The position numbers were made by a program, and so were the translations under genes. The notes under the pieces were generated by a model. It had not been told where the DNA came from and searched no databases. It was given only the letters and a program-made list of their open reading frames with translations. Source: Acidovorax delafieldii (lineage in GTDB: Bacteria; Pseudomonadota; Gammaproteobacteria; Burkholderiales; Burkholderiaceae_C). Taken from it: 64,000 bases of DNA. The DNA is taken from positions 682,001 through 746,000 of the forward strand of contig NZ_VJWE01000011.1 of NCBI RefSeq assembly GCF_007993815.1, written 5' to 3'. Below are positions 42,267 through 53,202 of the stretch, piece after piece (position 1 is the stretch's first letter; every line of letters starts with the position of its first letter).

Positions 42267-43436
42267 TCACTTGATCCAGAGGCGAATGGCATCCCAGGCA
42301 CGGCCCAGGATGCCGGCCTGCTCCACCGCCTCCAGCGCCACCAGGGGCACTTCGCCGATGGACTGGTCGCCCAGCATGACCTTGAGGGTGCCAATGGCCT
42401 GACCCTTGGTGTAAGGCGCCACCAACGGGTCGGGGCGGGCGATCTGGGTGGTGACCTTGCCAGCGCTGCCGGCGGGCACGGCGACCACGATGGCCTCCTC
42501 GCGGCCGATCTTCAGCACGCTGTCCTTGCCCTTCCAGACGGCAGGGGTCGCCACCGGCTTGCCTGCGTCAAACAACTTGACCGCCTCGAACGCGGTGTAA
42601 CCCCAGTTCAGCAGCTTCTGGCTTTCGTTCGCGCGCGCGTTTTCGCTCGCGGCACCCAGCACGATGGACAGCAGACGGCGCTGGCCCACGCCGGGGAATT
42701 CACGCTTGGACGTGGCCACCAGGCAGTAGCCCGCCGCAGCGGTGTGGCCGGTCTTGAGGCCATCCACCGTGGGGTCGCGGAACAGCAGCGAATTGCGGTT
42801 GCTGCCGTTCGATGCCGGAGTGCCCGGGTAGCTGTACTGCTTGGTGGAGTAGTAGTGCATGTACTCCGGGAAGTCCTTCATCAGCCGCATGGCCAGCACG
42901 GAGAGGTCGCGCGCCGTGGTGGTGTGACCGGGCTCCGTCAGGCCTTCGGGGTTCTTGTAGCTCGTGCCCTTCATGCCCAGCGCCTGCGCCTGGTCGTTCA
43001 TGAGCTTGACGAAGTTCTCGGCCGTGCCGCCCACGCCTTCGGCCAGGGCCATGGTGGCGTCGTTGCCGGACTGCACGATCATGCCCTTGATGAGGTCTTC
43101 GACCGGCACCTGCATCTTGGGGTCGATGAACATGCGCGAGCCGGGCATCTTCCAGGCGCGCACGCTCACGGGCAGCTTCTGGTCCAGCGCGATCTTCTTG
43201 GAGCGCAGGGCGTCGAACACCAGGTAGCCCGTCATGAGCTTGGTGAGCGAGGCCTGCTCCACCGGCGCGTCGATGTCCTTGGCGGCCAGCACCTGGTTGG
43301 CGGTGACATCCACCAGCAGGTAGGTGCGCGCGGCGATTTCGGGGGGCTGGGGTGCCTGGGCCAGGGCGCCAAAGGCAGCCGGGGCCACCGCAGCAAAGAC
43401 GGCCAGGGATCGCAACGCAGACAGGATTCGTTTCAT
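42267..43436 (-). CDS. dacA: D-alanyl-D-alanine carboxypeptidase (PBP5/6 family)
   Basis: A 389-residue penicillin-binding protein that trims the terminal D-alanine of peptidoglycan stem peptides. The signal peptide (MKRILSALRSLAVFAAVAPA) precedes the S11 peptidase domain. The active-site motifs are SLTK, SGN and KTG (QASLTKLMTGY, VQSGNDATM, DGLKTGHTA). A C-terminal beta domain and an amphipathic end (WDAIRLWIK) suit membrane anchoring on the periplasmic side. It has its own terminator. Confidence 0.94.
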   Translation of the reverse strand: MKRILSALRSLAVFAAVAPAAFGALAQAPQPPEIAARTYLLVDVTANQVLAAKDIDAPVEQASLTKLMTGYLVFDALRSKKIALDQKLPVSVRAWKMPGSRMFIDPKMQVPVEDLIKGMIVQSGNDATMALAEGVGGTAENFVKLMNDQAQALGMKGTSYKNPEGLTEPGHTTTARDLSVLAMRLMKDFPEYMHYYSTKQYSYPGTPASNGSNRNSLLFRDPTVDGLKTGHTAAAGYCLVATSKREFPGVGQRRLLSIVLGAASENARANESQKLLNWGYTAFEAVKLFDAGKPVATPAVWKGKDSVLKIGREEAIVVAVPAGSAGKVTTQIARPDPLVAPYTKGQAIGTLKVMLGDQSIGEVPLVALEAVEQAGILGRAWDAIRLWIK

Positions 43437-43533
43437 GGGGCAGGAGGGGGCTGGAGAGGCTCGAAAAAAGGGTGGGAGAGACGGCGGGAGAGGGAAGACG
43501 ACGGACGGCCGGAGCCGGTCCGGGCGGCGCCCC

Positions 43534-44184
43534 TCAGGCGCCCGATTGCAGGTGGCGGACCACCAGGTTCTTCAGAAGCGGCAATTGTCCGTGAAAGAAA
43601 TGACCGCCTGCGGGGACGACTGTGACAGGCAGTATCTGGGGCCGGGCCCAGTCCATCACGGCGGACAGCGGCACGGTGTCGTCCTGCTCGCCGTGCACGA
43701 CCAGCGTGCGCAGGTGGGCATCGGGCGGCACAGGGGCCACCGTGAAGCGGCTGGCGGCCGTGCCGACCAGCACGGCCTTCTGCACGCGCTGCGTGGGCCA
43801 CAGTGCCTCCAGCGCATGGCTGGTGACAAACGCACCGAAAGAAAACCCCGCCAGCGCCAGGGGTTGCCCCTCGGCGGCGGGAGCCACCTGCTCCACCACC
43901 GCCAGCAGGTCCTGCAACTCACCCCGGCCTTCGTCGTACACGCCGGCCGTGGCGCCCACGCCGCGGAAGTTGAAGCGCACCGCCGTCCAGCCACACTGCA
44001 CAAATGCGCGCGCCAGGGTCTGCACCACCTTGTTGTCCATGGTGCCGCCAAACAGCGGATGCGGGTGGGCGATGATGGCGACGCCACGGGGCGCCGCGCC
44101 ATCGGCCAGGGTGGCGCAGTCGCGCACGGCCTCGATGGCGCCTGCGGGGCCGGACAGGGTCAGGCGTTCGGTCTGGGCATTCAC
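43534..44184 (-). CDS. Alpha/beta hydrolase, dienelactone-hydrolase-like
   Basis: A 216-residue hydrolase. The oxyanion region is IIAHPHPLFGGTMDNKVVQT, the nucleophile elbow GFSFG, the acid HGEQDDTVP and the histidine GGHFFHG. Similar small proteins are annotated as phosphoribosyl-like or CocE-like hydrolases; the substrate is unknown. The start is uncertain: GTG at 44184 begins MNAQTERLTLSG, while a TTG at 44199 would add five residues. A repeat-A copy lies immediately upstream. Confidence 0.82.
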   Translation of the reverse strand: MNAQTERLTLSGPAGAIEAVRDCATLADGAAPRGVAIIAHPHPLFGGTMDNKVVQTLARAFVQCGWTAVRFNFRGVGATAGVYDEGRGELQDLLAVVEQVAPAAEGQPLALAGFSFGAFVTSHALEALWPTQRVQKAVLVGTAASRFTVAPVPPDAHLRTLVVHGEQDDTVPLSAVMDWARPQILPVTVVPAGGHFFHGQLPLLKNLVVRHLQSGA

Positions 44185-44187
44185 GGA

Positions 44188-44246
44188 TTTGCTACTCAAT
44201 CAATAGCAACAGGGGCATGATCCACTAGCGCCTGCTGCCAAAATCG
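44188..44246 (+). repeat. Dispersed repeat family A, copy 6
   Basis: Contains TTTGCTACTCAATCAATAGC and GATCCACTAGCGCCTGCTGC. It lies between the 2Fe-2S protein gene and the hydrolase and touches the hydrolase start region. Confidence 0.7.
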
Positions 44247-44271
44247 TTCCAAGACAGGGATGGAGCCGCGC

Positions 44272-44631
44272 TCAGCGGCCAAGTTCCGCTGGCGTGACCA
44301 GACGCTCCACCACCTGGCCGTTCTTGAGGTGCGATTCGACGATTTCGTCGATGTCCGCCGCGTCCACATAGGTGTACCAGGTGCCCTCGGGGTAGACCAC
44401 GGCCACGGGGCCACCCGCGCAACGGTCCAGGCAACCGGCCTTGTTCACACGCACCTTGCCGGCACCCGCCAGCCCGGCGGCCTTGACCTGGGCCTTGCAG
44501 CGGTCAAAACCCGCCTGTGCGTTGTGGTGCGCGCAGCTGTCTTCCCCGTTGGTGCGCTCGTTGAGGCAGAAGAAGATGTGGCGCTGGTAGTAACCGGGCG
44601 CTGCGGCCGGTGCGGAAGGGGTGTCGCTCAT
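44272..44631 (-). CDS. Thioredoxin-like [2Fe-2S] ferredoxin
   Basis: A 119-residue protein of the thioredoxin-fold 2Fe-2S family. Cluster ligands are likely C22 (HIFFCLNERTNG), C33 (EDSCAHH), C67 and C71 (GCLDRCAGG). The pattern GPVAVVYPEGTWYTYV is typical. Partners are not evident: relatives serve as free electron carriers or resemble the NuoE C-terminal domain. The first 16 residues are a proline/alanine-rich extension. It is followed leftward by the hydrolase, probably in one transcript. Confidence 0.88.
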   Translation of the reverse strand: MSDTPSAPAAAPGYYQRHIFFCLNERTNGEDSCAHHNAQAGFDRCKAQVKAAGLAGAGKVRVNKAGCLDRCAGGPVAVVYPEGTWYTYVDAADIDEIVESHLKNGQVVERLVTPAELGR

Positions 44632-44729
44632 CCCTGCATTTTAAGGACCCCTGCCTCTCCCAGCGGGCGAGGCCACGCCCCAAGCCCCTGCCCGGCCACA
44701 CAGAAAGCCGGAGGCCATCGCCCTGCGAC

Positions 44730-45833
44730 TCAGGCACCGCCCTCTCGCCGGGACACCCGAAACACCACATACAGCAGCGTCAGGTAGGGCCACAGCCAGC
44801 CCAGCCACTGGCCCAGACCATAAAAGCGGATGAAACGGCCCTGCTCCCAGATCTGCAGCGTCTGGGCAAAGTAGGCACTGGTGGGCGCCTGGTTTAACAG
44901 TGCCAGGTGCCAGGTGAGCGCCAGCAGCAGCACGGCAGCGCAGGCACGGCGCGGCAGGGCCAGCATCAGCAGGGTCAACGCCAGCGCCGCCCACACGCCC
45001 ACGCGCACGGGCAGGTCCATCCACTCCCAGGCGTGCACGGGGCCCCAGCTCAGTGCGGCGGACAGCGCGGTCAGCACAATGCCCACCCCCACCACCGCGA
45101 GCGCAAACAGGGCGCGCCGCCCCATCTGGCGGATCACGCAATACCCCAGCAGACAGGGGATGAGCAGCCCCAGGGTGACGCACAGCAGCTCGCCGCTGGG
45201 TGACAGCGGGTCCAGCTCGGTCTCGCGCAGCGGCAGCCACTCCAGGAACGGCGTATCGGCCAGCAGGTCGATGAGCGCGGCCTCCAGCCGCTCCAGCACC
45301 TGGCCCAGGCCAAAGGGCACCGCGGCCGGAAACAGCAGCGCCAGCGGCCACAGCGCCAGCAGCACCATGCCGCCCGAAGCGTCGGACACAAACCAGCGCG
45401 CCCGGAAGTCGCTCCAGCGGTCCAGCGCCCCCAGCCGCTCCAGCAGCGCGGCGCTCAGCGCACCGGCCAGCGTGCCCAGCGCGTTGAGCGCCAAGTCCAG
45501 GTTGGAGGGCACGCGCCGGGGCAGGTAGATCTGCAGAAACTCCATGCACAGCGACAGCAGCGTGCCCACCAGCGTGGCCAGCGCCACCGCCCACAGCACA
45601 CGCCGCCAGCCCGAGCGCAACAGGCCCAGCACCAGCAAAAAGCCCAGGGGCGCGTACCCCACGAGGTTGGTGACCACGTCAAACCCCGTCCAGTACGGGG
45701 GGGGCAACCGGGCCAGCAGGAAGACCAGGGGGTCGATCCCCTGCTCGCGCCACCCGTCAAACGGGAACAGGCTGGCAAAAACGATCAGCGCCGTATACGT
45801 CAGCGCGAGCGGCCAGGCAGAGGTTTTGTGCAT
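44730..45833 (-). CDS. VanZ family integral membrane protein
   Basis: A 367-residue protein with about ten hydrophobic segments. The VanZ-like domain is in the N-terminal third (LTYTALIVFASLFPFDGW, then GYAPLGFLLVLGLLRS and LSLCMEFLQIYLPRRVPSN). Such proteins are linked to low-level teicoplanin resistance in enterococci, but that role cannot be assumed in a Gram-negative. The remainder is an unassigned membrane region. It starts 18 bases after hemJ and is likely co-transcribed with it. Confidence 0.82.
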   Translation of the reverse strand: MHKTSAWPLALTYTALIVFASLFPFDGWREQGIDPLVFLLARLPPPYWTGFDVVTNLVGYAPLGFLLVLGLLRSGWRRVLWAVALATLVGTLLSLCMEFLQIYLPRRVPSNLDLALNALGTLAGALSAALLERLGALDRWSDFRARWFVSDASGGMVLLALWPLALLFPAAVPFGLGQVLERLEAALIDLLADTPFLEWLPLRETELDPLSPSGELLCVTLGLLIPCLLGYCVIRQMGRRALFALAVVGVGIVLTALSAALSWGPVHAWEWMDLPVRVGVWAALALTLLMLALPRRACAAVLLLALTWHLALLNQAPTSAYFAQTLQIWEQGRFIRFYGLGQWLGWLWPYLTLLYVVFRVSRREGGA

Positions 45834-45851
45834 GCGCCCTCTGCGTCTCCG

Positions 45852-47656
<1,805 letters not shown>

Positions 47657-47673
47657 ATGAAACCACGGTGTCC

Positions 47674-48912
47674 ATGCGCATCTTTCACATCCACAGCAGC
47701 GGCGTGCAGGAGCTCACCGCCCTGCCCGCCCAGATGCCGGCGCAGGGCTTTCTCTGGGTGGCCTGCGCCCGTCCGGCCTTTCAGGCACGGCTCGCCGAGA
47801 TCCAGGGCCGCCTGCAGGCGCTGATCGGGCTGCAGCTGGTGGACCTGCATGTGTCCGACCTGCTCAACGCCCAGCTGCCCTCGCACTACGACTACACCTC
47901 GCAGTACGACCTGCTGGTGTTCCGCCGCCTGGCCACGGTGCAGGGCGATGCTGCGCAGGCCGGGCCTGCTGCCCCCGCCACACCGGCCGTTGCCGCCGAG
48001 CCTGACAATAACCCCAACGCCCCGGTCAAGCGCAGCGGCCCGCCCGTGCTGCGGCGCATCGACACCAGCCCCGTGGGGTTTGCGGTGTTCGACCAGCTGC
48101 TGCTGACCGTGCACCCCACCGACTGCGCGGTGCGCGATGCCTACGCGACGCGGCTGCTGGCGGCCACCCCGGCCAACAGCAATGGAATCGGCAACGGAAC
48201 CAGCAGCGCCAACAATGCCAGCCACGCTCACGGCAACGCCCACGCCAGCCCCGGCATGGGCGAGGGCCGCAGCAGCCCGATCTCGGGCGCACGCCTGCCC
48301 ACCAGTCCCGCCGACCTGATGCTGCGCGTGGTCAACCAGATGGTGGACGGCTACCTGGACCTGCGCCGCGAGCTCACCCGCCAGCTGGACCACTGGCAGA
48401 CCGAACTGCTCAAGCCCCGCGCGCGGTACGTGAACTGGACCTCGCTGCTCGAAGCGCGCCTGTCGCTGCACATGCTCGACGAGATCTGCGAAGACCAGCG
48501 CACCGCCGCGCAGGACTGGATCGACGCGCTGGAAACCTGGGCCCTGCCCGACACGCCGGCGGGCCTGCGCGAGCTGGACCTGCTCAAGGTGCGCAGCCGC
48601 GACGTGCTGGAGCACATCGAGCGCGTGGTGCACCACGTGCGGCGCCTGGAGCAGAGCACCGAAACCGCCGTGCAGATGCACTTTTCGGTGCAGAGCAACC
48701 GCACCAACGACATCATGCGCACCCTCACGGCGCTCACGGCCGTGTTTTTGCCGCTGAACCTGATCGCGGGCATTTTCGGGATGAACTTCGAGTTCATTCC
48801 ACTGGTGCACAAGGCCGATGGCTTCTGGTGGGCCATGGGGTCGATGGTGTTCATCGCGGTGTCGCTGGTGCTGCTGTTCTGGCGCAAGCGGTATCTGGCG
48901 AGGACAAGATAG
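47674..48912 (+). CDS. CorA-like magnesium/divalent metal transporter
   Basis: A 412-residue member of the CorA superfamily. The large cytoplasmic N-terminal domain is followed by two C-terminal membrane helices. The GMN ion-selectivity motif is intact in IAGIFGMNFEFIPLVHK. The helical stalk (LRRELTRQLDHWQTELLKPR) is present. An unusual low-complexity insert rich in Asn, Ala, Gly and His lies at about residues 165-210. ATG 47674 begins MRIFHIHSSG; an upstream TTG at 47653 would overlap the repeat. Transported ion not certain (Mg, Co, Ni or Zn). Confidence 0.88.
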   Translation: MRIFHIHSSGVQELTALPAQMPAQGFLWVACARPAFQARLAEIQGRLQALIGLQLVDLHVSDLLNAQLPSHYDYTSQYDLLVFRRLATVQGDAAQAGPAAPATPAVAAEPDNNPNAPVKRSGPPVLRRIDTSPVGFAVFDQLLLTVHPTDCAVRDAYATRLLAATPANSNGIGNGTSSANNASHAHGNAHASPGMGEGRSSPISGARLPTSPADLMLRVVNQMVDGYLDLRRELTRQLDHWQTELLKPRARYVNWTSLLEARLSLHMLDEICEDQRTAAQDWIDALETWALPDTPAGLRELDLLKVRSRDVLEHIERVVHHVRRLEQSTETAVQMHFSVQSNRTNDIMRTLTALTAVFLPLNLIAGIFGMNFEFIPLVHKADGFWWAMGSMVFIAVSLVLLFWRKRYLARTR

Positions 48913-48916
48913 GAAC

Positions 48917-48980
48917 ATCCCCCTGAGGCCCTTCGGGCCTTCCCCCTTCTCTCGGCTTCGCCGGGAAGGGGGACGATGCC
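48917..48980 (+). repeat. Palindromic repeat family B, copy 2
   Basis: CCCCCTGAGGCCCTTCGGGC followed by CTTCCCCCTTCTCTCGG and GAAGGGGGACG. It forms a GGCCC/GGGCC hairpin and a larger CCCCCTT/AAGGGGG stem. It directly follows the corA-like stop and may act as its terminator. Confidence 0.65.
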
Positions 48981-49080
48981 CTCGCTGCGGGGCGGCCCTT
49001 GCTTGGCATCCCTGGCTTGGGTCAGCGCCCGTATCAGCGTGCGTCACCCAAAAACAGGAAGGGTCATGCGTTCCAGTGCC

Positions 49081-49998
49081 TTATGGCCTGGCCACCCCAA
49101 ACAGCCCCGCCGCGTTATCCCACGCCACCTTGCGCGCCACATCGGCGGGCAGGCCGCCCAGCCACTGGCGGTAGCCCTGCATCAGGCTTTCGTAGTGTTG
49201 CCAGCGCTGGTTGACCCAGGTGTCCGAGCCGATCACGAAGCGCGTGGGGTACTTGAGCAGCAGCACTCGCCAGGCGGGGCACAGCTGGTTGTCGTCGCAC
49301 ACCAGGCCGGGACGGTACGAGAGTTCGCCCACCAGGCCCGGGTAGCGGGCCATCAGGGCGTCCACCCGCTCCACAGGCGCGCCGCCAATGCCGGTGTGGG
49401 CCCAGATCAGCCGGGCCTTCTGGCCTTGGGACGGGGTGTTGGCCATCAGCAGGTCGATGGCGGTGTCGTCCACATGGGCCAGCACCATCAGGTCCCGCTG
49501 CTCGGCCAGGGCCATGAGCTTTTTGGCGACGGGGCCGTTGGCGTTGGCGCTGTCGTACAGGTGGAATTCGCCCAGGCCCCGGTACGGGCCGGCCGGTGTG
49601 CCCCGGGCCAGTTCCGTCTGCACCATGTCGTAGATGGTGTCGTCGGCAAACCAGCCGGTGTAGTCGGCGCGGTTGCGGTACAGCCGCACAAACGGCACCA
49701 CAGCCACACCGGCCTCACGGGTCTGCGGCAGGCCCGCCAGGGTGAGCGACCCGGCATTGGGCCGCGAGTTGGCCACGATGGCGCGCACGCCGCTGGCCTT
49801 CATGCGCGCCAGCACATCGGCGGGTGGGTGCGGGCCTGAGCGGCCGTCCCACGCTTCTTCGTTGTAGTGCAGGTGGGCGTCAAACAGGGGGCCGGTGTAG
49901 TCGGCCGCGTGGGTGGTGGCGCATAGCGCTATCAAAATAGTAGCTGCCAGCACATGACGGAATAGCGCTTGAGGCCGAAATTGCCTGAAATCCGCCAT
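49081..49998 (-). CDS. Secreted amidohydrolase-family protein
   Basis: A 305-residue TIM-barrel metal-dependent hydrolase. The first metal-binding motif is [13 protein letters not shown], later histidines occur in [11 protein letters not shown] and [10 protein letters not shown], and an aspartate in [14 protein letters not shown]. The substrate is unknown. ATG 49998 starts [10 protein letters not shown] signal peptide follows, cut near THA|ADYTG. Residues 7-26, most of the signal peptide, are encoded by a repeat-A copy, so export was apparently built on a repeat insertion. It lies 50 bases downstream of the dienelactone hydrolase gene. Confidence 0.85.
   Translation of the reverse strand: MADFRQFRPQALFRHVLAATILIALCATTHAADYTGPLFDAHLHYNEEAWDGRSGPHPPADVLARMKASGVRAIVANSRPNAGSLTLAGLPQTREAGVAVVPFVRLYRNRADYTGWFADDTIYDMVQTELARGTPAGPYRGLGEFHLYDSANANGPVAKKLMALAEQRDLMVLAHVDDTAIDLLMANTPSQGQKARLIWAHTGIGGAPVERVDALMARYPGLVGELSYRPGLVCDDNQLCPAWRVLLLKYPTRFVIGSDTWVNQRWQHYESLMQGYRQWLGGLPADVARKVAWDNAAGLFGVARP
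49922..49980 (+). repeat. Dispersed repeat family A, copy 8 (encodes a signal peptide)
   Basis: Contains CTATCAAAATAGTAGCTGCC and GGAATAGCGCTTGAGGCC. On the leftward strand it encodes [19 protein letters not shown] of the amidohydrolase signal peptide. Confidence 0.7.
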
Positions 49999-50048
49999 GA
50001 CCACCCCCGTTTGGTTGTTCGCTACCGTGTCGCCGTGCTGTCGCTGTC

Positions 50049-50738
50049 TCAGCCCAGGTGCTTGGCAAAGAAGGCCAAGGTGCGCTCGCGCGCCGTGTTG
50101 GCGGCGGCCTCGTCATAGCTGCCGCGCTGGTCGCAGTTGAAGCCGTGGTCGGCGGCGTACACATGCACTTCGACCTCCGGGTGGGCCTTGCCGAAGGCCT
50201 GCACGCTATCGAGCGGAATCCAGTGGTCGCGCTCGCCAAAGTGGGCCAGCACCGGCACCTTGGGCGTGCGGGCCACTTCTTCCGGCGTGGTCACGCCACC
50301 GCCGTAGTACGGCACGGCGGCCGACAGGCCCTGCAGCAGGCAGGCCGAGCGCCAGGTCAGCAGGCCGCCCCAGCAGTAGCCCACGATGCCCACCTTGCCG
50401 CCGCTTTGCTGCGCGGCGTAGTCGATGGCGGCCTGGATGTCGGGCAGCACGCCCGGGGCAGGCAGGGCCTCGACCGCGGCCTTCAGACCCATGCCGGCCT
50501 GCATGTCGTCACCGGTGTAGCCCAGCTCCACCCCTTGCTTGACGCGGTGAAAGGTGGACGGCGCCACGGCCAGGTAGCCACTGGCGGCGTAGCGGTCGGC
50601 CACCGAACGAATGTGCGAGTTCACGCCAAAAATTTCTTGCAGCACCACCACGGCGCCACGGGGCGTGCCCTCGGGACTGACGACCCAGGCGGGGGCCACA
50701 AAACCGTCACTCGACGTCAGATCGACAAACTGTCCCAT
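50049..50738 (-). CDS. Dienelactone hydrolase family protein
   Basis: A 229-residue hydrolase. The nucleophile is cysteine in [13 protein letters not shown], the acid is in [13 protein letters not shown] and the histidine in [11 protein letters not shown], the Cys-Asp-His triad of carboxymethylenebutenolidase. The N-terminal [20 protein letters not shown] is characteristic. Family members open dienelactone in chlorocatechol breakdown, but many stand-alone copies have broader or unknown substrates. AAGGAG precedes the ATG. It is divergent from the SDR gene with 122 bases between. Confidence 0.9.
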   Translation of the reverse strand: MGQFVDLTSSDGFVAPAWVVSPEGTPRGAVVVLQEIFGVNSHIRSVADRYAASGYLAVAPSTFHRVKQGVELGYTGDDMQAGMGLKAAVEALPAPGVLPDIQAAIDYAAQQSGGKVGIVGYCWGGLLTWRSACLLQGLSAAVPYYGGGVTTPEEVARTPKVPVLAHFGERDHWIPLDSVQAFGKAHPEVEVHVYAADHGFNCDQRGSYDEAAANTARERTLAFFAKHLG

Positions 50739-50860
50739 GCTGAATGCTCCTTGGATTTGGTACGTATGGTGCGCAGAGGGTCCGCGCTATGGGTGCGGGC
50801 GCTGCGCTGCGGGGGGCAGAACCTGTTCCAATGCGCCATTCTTGCAGGAGACCCCACCCC

Positions 50861-51607
50861 ATGGAGAAGATCGCACTAATCACTGGCGCCAGCCGGGGCA
50901 TTGGCGCCGCCACCGCACGGCTGGCCGCAAAACATGGCTGGGCTGTGGCCGTCAACTACCTCGCCAACGAGGCCGCTGCGCAGAGCGTGGTCGATGCCAT
51001 CCGTGCAGAAGGCGGCACCGCCATCGCGGTGCAGGGTGACGTGGCGAGCGAGGCCGACATCCTGGCCATGTTCCAGGCCGTGGACACCCAGCTGGGCCGC
51101 ATCAGCGCCCTGGTCAACAACGCCGGCGTGGTGGACGTGACCGCCCGGGTGGACGCAATGAGCACCGAACGCCTGCGCCGCATGTTCGACACCAACGTGA
51201 TCGGCAGCATCGTCTGCGCCCGCGAGGCCGTGCGGCGCATGAGCACGCGCCACGGCGGCAGCGGCGGTGCCATCGTCAATGTGTCCAGCGCCGCCTCGCG
51301 ACTGGGCTCGGCCCACCAGTATGTGGACTACGCGGCCGCCAAGGGCGCCATCGACACCTTCACCATCGGCCTGGCGCGCGAAGTGGCGGCCGAGGGCATC
51401 CGCGTGAACGCCGTGCGCCCGGGCCTGATCGAGACCGACATCCACGCCAGCGGCGGGCTGCCCGACCGCGTGCGCGACCTCTCGCACCAGGTGCCCATGC
51501 AGCGCGGCGGCACGGCCGACGAGGTGGCCGAGGCCATCGTCTGGCTGATGTCCCCTGCAGCGAGCTACACCACCGCCACCTTGATGGATGTGTCGGGCGG
51601 GCGCTAG
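50861..51607 (+). CDS. SDR family NAD(P)-dependent oxidoreductase
   Basis: A 248-residue short-chain dehydrogenase/reductase. The cofactor loop is LITGASRGIGAATARL, the NNAG motif is ALVNNAGVVDV, and the catalytic Ser-Tyr-Lys are in VNVSSAASRLGS and YVDYAAAKGAID. It resembles glucose-1-dehydrogenase or 3-oxoacyl-ACP reductase relatives; substrate not determinable. ATG 50861 has AGGAG about ten bases upstream, and the longer frame from 50744 is unsupported. Confidence 0.9.
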   Translation: MEKIALITGASRGIGAATARLAAKHGWAVAVNYLANEAAAQSVVDAIRAEGGTAIAVQGDVASEADILAMFQAVDTQLGRISALVNNAGVVDVTARVDAMSTERLRRMFDTNVIGSIVCAREAVRRMSTRHGGSGGAIVNVSSAASRLGSAHQYVDYAAAKGAIDTFTIGLAREVAAEGIRVNAVRPGLIETDIHASGGLPDRVRDLSHQVPMQRGGTADEVAEAIVWLMSPAASYTTATLMDVSGGR

Positions 51608-51783
51608 GAGAGAAGGCCCGGAGCCACCCGTGGCAGGCACGCTGCAATGCAGCATGCTTGGCCGCCAAACGGCGCAGAAAACACCGCATACTCGCGCACA
51701 GCCCGGGCTGCGCCACCCTCATCCGCCGTTGGCCTGAGCCCCCCGAAGAACCACCCTGCCCACTTGCCCTTGGGAGCGCCCTG

Positions 51784-52419
51784 ATGGACCTCAAACCCCT
51801 GATCACCCTGCTGGCCATCGTGAACCCGCTGGCCATCGTGCCGTTCTTCATCCACTACACGCAGGGCTTCTCGTACCCGCAGCGGCGCCGCACCATCCAG
51901 GTGGCCAGCTTCAGCGTGTTCTGCGTAATTGCAGCCTGTGCGCTGCTGGGCCTGCAGATCCTCGACTTCTTCAACATCTCGCTGCAGAGCTTCCAGGTGG
52001 GCGGCGGCATGCTGCTGCTCATCAGCGCGATGAACATGCTCAACGCCCAGCCCGCCGAGGCCAAGCCCAGCACCAACGAATACGAAGAAGGCGCCGAAAA
52101 GGCCGCCGCCGGCAGCAGCATTGCCGTGGTGCCGCTCACCATTCCGCTGCTCACCGGCCCGGCCAGCATGTCCACCGTGGTGATTTATGCCGACCGCGCC
52201 CAGACCTTCTGGCAGCACGCCGCGCTGGTGGGCTACGGCGTGGTCATCGCACTGGCCACGGCCGTGTGCTTTGCGCTGGCCGACCCCATTGCGCGCGTGC
52301 TGGGCAAGACCGGCATCAATGTGATGACCCGCCTCATGGGCCTCATTCTGGCTGCGCTGGCCGTGGAAGTGATGGCCGACGGGCTGGGCAAGCTGTTCCC
52401 CATCCTCGTCGCACGCTGA
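51784..52419 (+). CDS. MarC family integral membrane protein
   Basis: A 211-residue six-helix membrane protein of the MarC/YchE family, whose transport role is not settled. Recognised by ITLLAIVNPLAIVPFFIHYT, ALLGLQILDFFNISLQSFQV and the conserved VPLTIPLLTGPASMSTVVIY. GGGAG precedes the ATG; the ORF extending back to 51658 is not supported. It ends six bases before creB, so it probably shares the creB transcript, an arrangement not known from E. coli. Confidence 0.9.
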   Translation: MDLKPLITLLAIVNPLAIVPFFIHYTQGFSYPQRRRTIQVASFSVFCVIAACALLGLQILDFFNISLQSFQVGGGMLLLISAMNMLNAQPAEAKPSTNEYEEGAEKAAAGSSIAVVPLTIPLLTGPASMSTVVIYADRAQTFWQHAALVGYGVVIALATAVCFALADPIARVLGKTGINVMTRLMGLILAALAVEVMADGLGKLFPILVAR

Positions 52420-52425
52420 CCCTCC

Positions 52426-53136
52426 ATGTCCGCCCGCCTGCTGCTGCTCGAAGACGACCCCGCCATCGCCCGCACCGTGGCCTATGCGCTGGAGCGCGAT
52501 GGCCTGACCGTCACGCACAGCCTGCTGGTGCACGACGCGCGCCAGCAGCTGCAGAGCGCGCGGTTTGACCTGCTGGTGCTGGACGTGGGCCTGCCCGACG
52601 GCAGCGGCCTGGACCTGCTGCGCGATGTGCGCAACACCGCGCCCACCGCCGCTCTGCCCGTGCTGATGCTCAGCGCCCACGGCGAAGAAATCGACCGCGT
52701 GCTGGGCCTGGAGCTGGGTGCCGACGACTACCTCACCAAACCCTTCAGTCCGCGCGAACTGGCTGCGCGCGTGAAGGCGCTGCTGCGCCGTGCGGGCCAC
52801 GGCCACGGCAATGGCAACGGCCACCCGGCAGCGCCCGCCGCCACGGCCGCCGCGCTGTTCCACGACGACGAGACGGGCCAGCGCATCAGCCTGCGCGGCC
52901 AGGCCCTGGCGCTGACCCGGCGCGAGTACCGCCTGCTGGCCCACCTGCTGCGCGGCGCAGGCCGCATCCATTCGCGCGACGCCTTGCTGGCCGCCGCCTG
53001 GGGCGACGACAGCGAAAGCACCGACCGCACGGTGGACACCCACATCAAAACCCTGCGCGCCAAGCTGCGCGAGCTGGACCCGGCGCGCGAGTACATCAGT
53101 ACCCACCGGGGCATGGGTTACTGCCTGGACATCTGA
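52426..53136 (+). CDS. creB: Response regulator CreB
   Basis: A 236-residue OmpR-type regulator. The receiver domain has acidic residues E9-D10-D11, phosphoacceptor D53 in LLVLDVGLPDGSG and the lysine in DDYLTKPFSPREL. A His/Gly/Asn-rich linker separates it from the winged helix (ALTRREYRLLAHLLRGAGRI, DRTVDTHIKTLRAKL). Its identification as CreB rests on the creC and creD partners that follow. In E. coli CreB activates genes with the TTCAC-N6-TTCAC site during growth in minimal medium. Confidence 0.87.
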   Translation: MSARLLLLEDDPAIARTVAYALERDGLTVTHSLLVHDARQQLQSARFDLLVLDVGLPDGSGLDLLRDVRNTAPTAALPVLMLSAHGEEIDRVLGLELGADDYLTKPFSPRELAARVKALLRRAGHGHGNGNGHPAAPAATAAALFHDDETGQRISLRGQALALTRREYRLLAHLLRGAGRIHSRDALLAAAWGDDSESTDRTVDTHIKTLRAKLRELDPAREYISTHRGMGYCLDI

Positions 53137-53192
53137 AGCCAAATTGGCTGCCAGCGCCCATCCGAAAAGCGCTGACAGCTATTGTTTTTGAA
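53137..53192 (+). repeat. Dispersed repeat family A, copy 9
   Basis: Contains GGCTGCCAGCGCCCATCCG and AAGCGCTGACAGCTATTG, which pair as an imperfect stem. It fills the creB-creC gap and overlaps the region where the creC ribosome-binding site should be. Confidence 0.75.
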
Positions 53193-53202
53193 GTAACGCA
53201 CC

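Noticed and set aside
48180..48290. Short repeats within the corA-like gene resembling a CRISPR or tandem array
   Set aside because: It is a low-complexity Asn/Ala/Gly/His coding stretch without regular repeat-spacer spacing.
48917..48980. Insertion-sequence end at repeat B
   Set aside because: No transposase, no target duplication and a second copy of similar size; it fits a palindromic intergenic repeat better.
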